NCBI GenBank assembly: GCA_008501545.1
Contig: QQUM01000772.1
Location: forward strand, 1 to 5,732
Source: Calditrichota bacterium
Lineage (GTDB): Bacteria; Zhuqueibacterota; Zhuqueibacteria; Zhuqueibacterales; Geothermadaptataceae
Length of the DNA stretch: 5,732 nucleotides
Reading direction: 5' to 3'
Positions within the stretch are counted from its first letter, which is position 1. Every line of letters begins with the position of its first letter. A model generated the notes under the pieces. It made no database searches. It was not told the DNA's origin and saw only the letters and a list, made by a program, of their open reading frames with translations. Positions 1-5,732 of the stretch are shown here, one piece after another. The translations under genes and the position numbers were made by a program.

Positions 1-521
1 TAAATACAATTTTGACACGCGCACATGAAGATGAAGATGCGATGCGAGATAAGCTTTTTGCGATCATCGTGAACAAAGTTGATATATTCCGGGGAAAAGG
101 TATTGGACATTTTGATGAAGATTCAATCATTTGGCAGCCTTCCCCGCATAATACCGCAGGAGAATTTTGTGTCGATGATTTCAACCGGGTTAATAAAGAA
201 GTTCGAAATTATGCAAAAGAATTTCATCATCAAATTTATAGTCAATTGGTAGGATTAGAAAATTCAGAAGGTAGTAATGTAGGATATTTTGCAGTTAGTT
301 CATTGGGGCATCCCCCGGCAGAAGGAAGTTATAATCTCGAGCAACCTATAGAACCGATTCGGATCGAAGATCCATTTTATTGGATGTTGTATAAAATGGG
401 GCATTTGCCTGGAACAAACCGCGATAATGGCGACTTCTTTGCTGATTCCGATGAAGATCCGTTACTTAGCCCTGATGAGGATGAAGAATTCATGTCTGGT
501 AAGGATTCGTTGATTAAATAA
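1..521 (+). CDS. TRAFAC-type GTPase, C-terminal part (5' end outside window); Double-GTPase-like
   Basis: The reading frame is open from the left edge (bases 1-2 finish a codon) to TAA at 519-521, so the start lies outside the window. A TTG at base 12 could be read as a start, but it falls in the helix just before the G4 strand and would remove the nucleotide-binding core, so I treat the gene as 5'-truncated by the window. Residue numbers count from base 12. The sequence shows a hydrophobic strand followed by NKVD (residues 21-24, bases 72-83), the classic guanine-specificity motif. A second strand ends in VSSLG (95-99), which fits a G5 loop. The segment EDPFYWMLYKMGHLP (119-133) resembles the end of the GTPase domain in Double-GTPase (DO-GTPase) families. 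The tail is very acidic: 11 of 22 residues between 138 and 159 are Asp or Glu. The inferred role is a GTP-driven switch, probably cytosolic, working with the GAP1-like protein encoded downstream. GTPase identity is solid; the exact subfamily is from memory and less sure. Confidence 0.85.
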   Translation, partial: NTILTRAHEDEDAMRDKLFAIIVNKVDIFRGKGIGHFDEDSIIWQPSPHNTAGEFCVDDFNRVNKEVRNYAKEFHHQIYSQLVGLENSEGSNVGYFAVSSLGHPPAEGSYNLEQPIEPIRIEDPFYWMLYKMGHLPGTNRDNGDFFADSDEDPLLSPDEDEEFMSGKDSLIK

Positions 522-565
522 AAAATTCACCTTGATTTCTAATTCAATTTTCGAAAGTTTCCTAC
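522..565 (+). other. Short spacer between GTPase gene and middle gene, no terminator
   Basis: These 44 AT-rich bases contain no GC-rich hairpin followed by a T-run, so transcription probably reads through from the GTPase gene. The only ribosome-binding candidate is a weak GAAAG at 553-557, eight bases before ATG 566. I see no convincing promoter. Confidence 0.6.
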
Positions 566-2089
566 ATGCTATCTGAAATCACTGTTTTACAAATATTTAC
601 TCAATCTGCAGCTTTAGATAATTATCGCAATACCGTTGAAAATATTTTATCTCAAAATACTGAATTGAATAATTATTTGAGTATTTTGGATAGCCAGGAA
701 TTAAAAGAAACCGATCCTTTGGAATATGGCTTTTCGTTTTCTTATGGGGAAAATCTAAAGATTCATTTTACATCTCTCAATCTTGATGACTTCAAGTGGT
801 CAAAACATTACAAAAAGAAACAGGATTCACCAACTTCACAGCAGTTAATGGAGTCGTTAAATCCATTAAAACGTGCTGAGAAAATGGCGACCGTACCAGA
901 AAATTTACTCCTTGTGATTAATGATGATATGCTGCAGGTAAAGGATGAATCTGAGCGTTCGAATTATGCGGATGAATTGTATAAAAATATAAAAGACTTT
1001 TTTAAAAGGTACCGCAAATATGGCGCATGTAAAAATTTACATATCATCTTTAGCGGAACCGATTTTAGCAAAGAGCGGCAAAGGGCTTTGCAAAGTGTCG
1101 AGTTAAAGAAAGATCCCTTAAAGGCTTTTGGTGTCATGAACCAGTACGGAAACAAAATCCTTACTGAATTTAGTGAAAAAGTAAAACAAAATATTTTTGA
1201 GAACTATTCACCACAGCGGATTTCTTACTCATATTGTTATGCAAATTTTAACTACTACTTAACCTTTGAAGAATATCTGTTTTCCTCACTAGGAATTTTC
1301 TATTTGACTCCTGAAAAGAGCCTGAAAAAAGTATATGATCAGATCTGTTCAGCGATAGATAGTGACGCATTTCATCAATATTTAGCGACGGTGCAGTTGA
1401 TTTTATTAGGGAATTATCAGAAAGATGAGTTGTTTGCTGCCTTTGAACGAACACTCAAAGAAAGATGGAATATTCGATATCCTCTGCTCAATTCGGTGGA
1501 AATTGATAAAAAAGATGGGCGGTCTGATTCTTCATTTCTTTTGCAAACGACTTCCCTTGAAAATCCCCAAAAGAAAACCTTTATTCACACAGCAAAAGTT
1601 GATAGTGGTTACAGTGATGAATTCAGTGATAACCGAATAGGATCGCACTTCATTAACGCTGAGCGAAATGTGTTTATCTGGATAATCACTTCTGAATGGT
1701 TTGAACCTGTCAATGACGAAAACATTGTCGAAAGTCCAATAAACCAACAGCTTATTATCTTGGGTTATATTTTGGATTCACTAAAAAACGATGGTAGTAC
1801 TAAAGCCCCAATACTCCATATTTTAGAAACGAGTGAAAGAAATTCAGAATATGGAGTGAGGCCTTGGCCGTCTTTTCATTCACGAAACGACGCTATTGCT
1901 GAAGAATCGGTAAAACGTCGTGTTCCTAAATTATATGAAATGATCGTTACCCGAATCGATGATGTACGATTCCACCAAATACCATGGAGTTATTCGGGAA
2001 GTCATCTGGATTACGCTCCTCGTTGGATTGATGCATTAATTTGTAATGCACTTGGTTGGCCAACTGAATATATCGGAGAAACAGCGTGA
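566..2089 (+). CDS. Uncharacterised 507-aa protein, possible tandem pseudo-GTPase partner
   Basis: Complete gene from ATG 566 to TGA 2087-2089. ATG is the only good start, because an in-frame TGA lies at 533-535 and no ATG, GTG or TTG lies between them. I do not recognise the family directly. No GxxxxGK[ST] P-loop is present, no signal peptide, and no membrane segment. Two parts share one pattern. In the first, the strand LLLVINDD (114-121) is followed by a charged helix (about 131-150), then the strand LHIIFSGTDF (158-167), where SGTD sits in the place of a GTPase N/TKxD motif. A further strand (219-226) and the helix FEEYLFSSLGIFYL (234-247) follow. In the second part, NVFIWIITS (368-376), a helix (393-408), ILHILETSER (416-425), VRFHQIPWSYSG (467-478) and PRWIDALICNALGWP (485-499) occur in the same order. 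The last two echo the G5 strand and the closing helix of the upstream GTPase. I infer a nucleotide-binding-defective GTPase relative acting as adaptor or regulator; an unrelated alpha/beta protein is possible. It lies between and close to both partners. Confidence 0.9.
   Translation: MLSEITVLQIFTQSAALDNYRNTVENILSQNTELNNYLSILDSQELKETDPLEYGFSFSYGENLKIHFTSLNLDDFKWSKHYKKKQDSPTSQQLMESLNPLKRAEKMATVPENLLLVINDDMLQVKDESERSNYADELYKNIKDFFKRYRKYGACKNLHIIFSGTDFSKERQRALQSVELKKDPLKAFGVMNQYGNKILTEFSEKVKQNIFENYSPQRISYSYCYANFNYYLTFEEYLFSSLGIFYLTPEKSLKKVYDQICSAIDSDAFHQYLATVQLILLGNYQKDELFAAFERTLKERWNIRYPLLNSVEIDKKDGRSDSSFLLQTTSLENPQKKTFIHTAKVDSGYSDEFSDNRIGSHFINAERNVFIWIITSEWFEPVNDENIVESPINQQLIILGYILDSLKNDGSTKAPILHILETSERNSEYGVRPWPSFHSRNDAIAEESVKRRVPKLYEMIVTRIDDVRFHQIPWSYSGSHLDYAPRWIDALICNALGWPTEYIGETA
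2075..2088 (+). promoter_or_regulatory. Ribosome binding site and GTG start of the GAP1-like gene, overlapping upstream stop
   Basis: GGAG at 2075-2078 lies seven bases before GTG 2086-2088, and that GTG shares bases with the TGA stop (2087-2089) of the preceding gene. The arrangement fixes the start of the long gene and suggests translational coupling. The protein motif YTHALIG begins only 12 residues after this start, which fits the expected extreme N terminus of a GAP1 protein. Confidence 0.85.
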
Positions 2090-5000
2090 GACAAGTTCAA
2101 CTAAAATTTAAGCAATTTTGTTATACACATGCCTTAATAGGAGTTTTTGGGAGACAAAAGGGGTGGCAAGTTGTAGGCATAACTTATGTTGAAGAATTTA
2201 AAAATCTCTATCAAAAAATTGCTTCGTTAATCGTTGTGAACGATGCAATTCGCTTAACTGCAGGATATACTTTATACGCTTTAAATAAGATAAATGATGT
2301 CCCGATTCTTATTCGCATTGTTGATGCGGGGAAATCAAGTGATGGCAGACCGGGAAATTTTTTCGCCCATGCATTGATTGTGGATCAGGACTTCGTTGAT
2401 GCTTTTTATAAATGCGATGTGTTTTCGCTGTTTAAAAGGGATATTTGGCTCGACAAGTGGGAGGGAGAGCCGAACGATCATATGGAGACAATTGAAATAG
2501 ATGTAGACGTTATCCCGGAAGCGGATACTTTTTATCAGGCGACCAACTTTACTGGTGGCGAAGAAAATCTGAAGACGATCGTCGATGCGGCCAATGCAGC
2601 CTTAAATCCTCGCCGCCCGCAATACCTTGTGGTACAACCTGCCGAACATGATGCTTCTCAGATGCATACTGCTGATTCAATCGCCCTCGTCCAAACTGCA
2701 TGGTCCTGGATTCCACCTAGCAGAAGAAAATTTGTGACTTTATGGAGTGGCAGAAGCCAACCGCGAATGCCGGGCATTAATTGGCTTATTTTAAGCAAAA
2801 CGGATCGATCCCAACTTAGTACCACAGCCATTGGAAGAAGTTATTATGGATTTGATTATTTAAATAAAAATTTCACCCAACCAGCTGATTTACAGGATAA
2901 AAAAGATTCCGAAGACGTGGTCGAGGTATCTTTCAGTTACGAGAATCTTGCAATTCGAAATAACGTATTTCAGGATTTCATCGCAGATGTACTCAACTAT
3001 CAGGGAACAATTAACAACAAAATTAATGGCTTAATTGAGCGCTATCAGGAAAACTCAGGTCACATCTCATCACAAACCGTTGTCAATGAATTAGTCGAAA
3101 TCTTGCTGAAGTTGGATAAAACTTATCCCCCGGAAGAATACCTCTACACATTTAAAAGCTTGTTGAGATTATTATCTGTACGAATTAATCAATCCGTTTC
3201 ATTGGATAATCTGGATATTTTAAACCAGGCATTCTCAATACAATTTCCAGCGCAAGCGCTTACGTTGTTAAAAAAAGAGTTACTTCCTGCACTTGTCGAT
3301 GTACTCCTTGATACAACAATAATATGTGATAAAATCGATGGCAATATCGTATATGGCGCCCTGCTAACAGAAGTTTTCAAGGAAGTGGATAAGATTAAGG
3401 CCCCGAATATTCTCGCCCGTGTTCTAACAGATATAAGTATATGGGAATATATTATTAGCCAAATGATCGAAGAAAGTGGCGAAGATCGTTACTTAGCTCT
3501 TTTTATATTCTTATTAATATGGGATACACAGAACCGAGGAAATATCTTCGCCCGAAATAACAGCTTTCTTCCTCAAATCAAAAAAGTATTAAGTGCCAAT
3601 GCTTCAGAGACATCACGAGAAAAAAAATGGTTATTTCGCTTTCTTGAGATGAAGGCAACGCCTAGTCAAACGCAAACCGATTATGTTTTAAATGAGTTAT
3701 CCTTGCTATATGTCCATGCAGAATTACCTGTGGAAAAAGATTTAGTCGAATTTTACCTGGATAGTGAGTATGATTATCCCCGACAATTAGGTTTTTGGAT
3801 AAGAGTATATAAGAATCCGCAAACTCGTACGCGTGATGAGTTTAATCAGGATGTGTTAAATAAATATTATCAGGTCATTATAGATGGCCGACTATTTCAT
3901 TCCACTTTTGATGATGATAAATCGCTAATTAGTTTCTTTGCACAAGAGAAACAATTAGAAAACCTTGAAAAAGAAATATTTTGTCGGCTTGCTATTTATT
4001 TTGATGAACCTGTTCCGCAATATGGCCATAGGCAAGATTTAAATCGTTCGGCATCGGATAATTTAGTTGAATCATCATCCTATGGATCTTCCCTCGGTAA
4101 CTATGACGATCCGGAACTAAAAAGATATTTCACCAACCTTTTCTCTTTAAGAATCCCAAATCGGGGACAAATTTTCGAAAATGCCTTTAACCTTAATCCT
4201 GCCGGAATCAAAGCAGAGATTCCTTTTAAAAAGCTTCAGGATATTGGTTATAATTTAAATATTGCAGTCTTAAATATTGTCAAGAACAATCTTGAGAGAA
4301 TAGGGCTTTTTGAAACACTTTCACTATTGGATCAGTTCAAATTTTCTTTTACTAAATATCCATTATCAGAACATGTATTTGCGAAATATGAAGTAAAAGC
4401 TTTCCGTGAAAAAATGTTTAAAGGCATTCTAATTGAGGTCATACAATCAGATATTGAAACTATTGAAAATTATTATACACCGCTTCGATTTTTCGTGACA
4501 TTATTTAAATTATCAGAATTTATTTCTAAAACATCCCATCAAATCGAAAGTGATTTTAGATCAAGACGCATCAATCAAAATAAAATTAATTTTTTCGTTA
4601 AATTATTTTCACGACTTGATGATTTAAATATCAATGACGCAACGCAATTTGGACATATAATAGCGCAAATTGACAAACACCCTGAACTGCAATTTTACGA
4701 TTTTTATTTTAAATATGCTGAGGATGTTGAGCTAAATCCAACAGCATATTTCACTATCCTTATTCTCTTTTCACGCGATAGTTATGATTTTAATAAACGA
4801 TGGGATTCACGTCTTGATGATATCGATTGTTATCTAAATGAGCCCACCAGATTTCTAAAAGAGCTTAGGCAAATAATTGGAATAACTGTGCGTAAATGTA
4901 CTGCATTAAATGAGTACGAACCACTACGAAGATTAACAGCGCTTTTAATAAATAAATTTGAAGAATCATTTAATCGTGGCAAAGGCGATAATGATTTTGA

Positions 5001-5732
5001 TGAATTACGAATATATATTAAAATAATAAATGAAATAAAAAATGTAAATCAAGGATCTTTTAATTTACCGAGTAGTTTAGATTTTAATTTAAATCAACAA
5101 TTGGTAGGGGGAATTAATTCATTGAATGCATCTTTAACTTCTAAGATTGAATTATTATCAAGTTTCTATTCTTCAATGGACGAAATAGATGATTCATCTT
5201 ATGATAATTTATATCTAAGTACCATCAAAAGGGAATGTTTATTTAATATCCACTCTTTGATGAGCAGTGATCCAATTCATACAGATGATCTAATTAAATC
5301 TATTAAATACGCCAAGTTTTTCAAATTTTCAAACCGATTTGATTCAGATGATCTTGGCTTGTTTCAACCTGTTATTGCTTCGAATTTTTCGCTTTTTTAT
5401 CAGGTATTTTTCAATCATCATTATGAGAAGTACAGTTCTATCGAAGCACTTGCAAAGGAATTTTTCAAAAAGATCGAACAACCTCAGCAGCCTGTTTTTG
5501 CGGATCGCCTAGATAAGCATGTGACAGATATAATGGAACGATTTGAAGAAAGATTTCATGATTTACTATCATTTATTAATACTTATCATAATCTCCGTTT
5601 TCTCACTGCTGAAATAGATGAATTGTTGGTTCTCTTTATATATTTGCGAAACCCAATAAATAAGAATTCTAAGTTGATTTTTAAACATCTTCTCTTTTCT
5701 TTAGGCTCTCCTAAAGGAAATAATTCTTTTCC
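2086..5732 (+). CDS. Very large GAP1-like (GTPase-associated protein 1) protein, 3' end outside window
   Basis: Open frame of 1215 codons from GTG 2086 with no stop before the right edge. Region 1 (residues about 1-140) carries FCYTHALIG (11-19) and GWQVVG (26-31), then DGRPGNFFAHAL (86-97). Tyr-Thr near the N terminus, G..G[FW]Q and RPGN..AH are the pattern I associate with GAP1 N-terminal domains. Region 2 (about 150-260) has the strand YLVVQP (180-185), a helix, and AWSWIPPSRRKFVTLWSG (205-222), like the LPP-R-x-FT motif that follows in GAP1 proteins. An acidic linker (268-280) leads to a long, mostly helical region (from about 290) that I do not recognise. Inside it a Ser/Asn-rich, probably flexible stretch (about 646-675) separates two helical blocks. 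There is no P-loop, signal peptide or full-length membrane helix. It probably binds the upstream GTPase or its partner and carries an unidentified C-terminal function. The coding status is near certain, the GAP1 assignment is good, and the C-terminal role is unknown. Confidence 0.9.
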   Translation, partial: MRQVQLKFKQFCYTHALIGVFGRQKGWQVVGITYVEEFKNLYQKIASLIVVNDAIRLTAGYTLYALNKINDVPILIRIVDAGKSSDGRPGNFFAHALIVDQDFVDAFYKCDVFSLFKRDIWLDKWEGEPNDHMETIEIDVDVIPEADTFYQATNFTGGEENLKTIVDAANAALNPRRPQYLVVQPAEHDASQMHTADSIALVQTAWSWIPPSRRKFVTLWSGRSQPRMPGINWLILSKTDRSQLSTTAIGRSYYGFDYLNKNFTQPADLQDKKDSEDVVEVSFSYENLAIRNNVFQDFIADVLNYQGTINNKINGLIERYQENSGHISSQTVVNELVEILLKLDKTYPPEEYLYTFKSLLRLLSVRINQSVSLDNLDILNQAFSIQFPAQALTLLKKELLPALVDVLLDTTIICDKIDGNIVYGALLTEVFKEVDKIKAPNILARVLTDISIWEYIISQMIEESGEDRYLALFIFLLIWDTQNRGNIFARNNSFLPQIKKVLSANASETSREKKWLFRFLEMKATPSQTQTDYVLNELSLLYVHAELPVEKDLVEFYLDSEYDYPRQLGFWIRVYKNPQTRTRDEFNQDVLNKYYQVIIDGRLFHSTFDDDKSLISFFAQEKQLENLEKEIFCRLAIYFDEPVPQYGHRQDLNRSASDNLVESSSYGSSLGNYDDPELKRYFTNLFSLRIPNRGQIFENAFNLNPAGIKAEIPFKKLQDIGYNLNIAVLNIVKNNLERIGLFETLSLLDQFKFSFTKYPLSEHVFAKYEVKAFREKMFKGILIEVIQSDIETIENYYTPLRFFVTLFKLSEFISKTSHQIESDFRSRRINQNKINFFVKLFSRLDDLNINDATQFGHIIAQIDKHPELQFYDFYFKYAEDVELNPTAYFTILILFSRDSYDFNKRWDSRLDDIDCYLNEPTRFLKELRQIIGITVRKCTALNEYEPLRRLTALLINKFEESFNRGKGDNDFDELRIYIKIINEIKNVNQGSFNLPSSLDFNLNQQLVGGINSLNASLTSKIELLSSFYSSMDEIDDSSYDNLYLSTIKRECLFNIHSLMSSDPIHTDDLIKSIKYAKFFKFSNRFDSDDLGLFQPVIASNFSLFYQVFFNHHYEKYSSIEALAKEFFKKIEQPQQPVFADRLDKHVTDIMERFEERFHDLLSFINTYHNLRFLTAEIDELLVLFIYLRNPINKNSKLIFKHLLFSLGSPKGNNSF

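Noticed and set aside
12..14. TTG as the start of the first gene
   Set aside because: The frame is open to the left edge and the G1-G3 motifs that must precede NKVD would be missing; the gene almost surely starts upstream of the window.
28..50. GAAGAT/GATGCGA-like repeated bases as a tandem repeat
   Set aside because: Simply encodes an acidic HEDEDA stretch; two imperfect units only.
522..565. Terminator or promoter between the first two genes
   Set aside because: The only inverted repeat (GAAA/TTTC around 553-561) is four base pairs with no usable loop or T-run, and no clear -35/-10 pair is visible.
964..1747. Open frames of 60-70 codons inside the middle gene, three on the - strand and one in another + frame
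   Set aside because: They lie wholly inside a well-supported coding gene, lack recognisable motifs and look like shadows of its codon use.
2314..2340. AGKSS in the GAP1-like protein as a P-loop
   Set aside because: The Walker A pattern needs Gly four residues before GK; that position (residue 77) is Arg, and the motif sits in the GAP1 N-terminal pattern instead.
3189..3380. 63-codon open frame on the - strand inside the GAP1-like gene
   Set aside because: Fully antisense to a continuous 1215-codon frame, short, and without any recognisable domain.
3490..3522. Hydrophobic stretch YLALFIFLLIW as a transmembrane helix
   Set aside because: Only about 11 residues with charged residues on both sides; too short to span a membrane and typical of a buried helix.

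Overview
This window is a compact, one-direction stretch of an AT-rich bacterial genome. It holds three genes on the + strand with almost no non-coding DNA: the 3' end of a GTPase gene, a complete 507-residue gene, and the first 1215 codons of a very large gene that runs off the right edge. The organism cannot be named from this sequence. The overall base composition is AT-rich, one start codon is GTG, and only one of the two visible gene starts has a clear Shine-Dalgarno sequence. No RNA gene, insertion sequence, CRISPR array, attachment site or terminator could be supported.

Layout. Bases 1-521 encode the C-terminal part of a TRAFAC-type GTPase. It carries the NKVD guanine-specificity motif (G4), a likely G5 loop (VSSLG) and a strongly acidic tail; its P-loop and switch regions lie left of the window. 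After a 44-base spacer, bases 566-2089 encode a protein with no P-loop. Its fold pattern looks like two decayed copies of the GTPase half seen in the first gene. The third gene starts at GTG 2086 inside the stop codon of the second (GTGA overlap, preceded by GGAG) and stays open to base 5732. Its N-terminal ~275 residues resemble the GTPase-associated protein 1 (GAP1) N-terminal region: a YTHALIG...GW motif, a DGRPGNFFAHAL motif and a WIPPSRRKF motif. The remaining ~930 visible residues are a mostly helical region that I do not recognise and that is much richer in AT.

How they may work together. A GTPase next to a GAP1-type protein is the core of a group of NTP-dependent systems that comparative genomics (Aravind and colleagues) has proposed to act in biological conflict or defence. 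By that analogy, the GTPase would be the switch, the middle protein a pseudo-GTPase partner or adaptor, and the giant GAP1-like protein the sensor, scaffold or effector carrier. The gene order, tight spacing and translational overlap support one operon. The defence role is inferred from family association; nothing in the window proves it.
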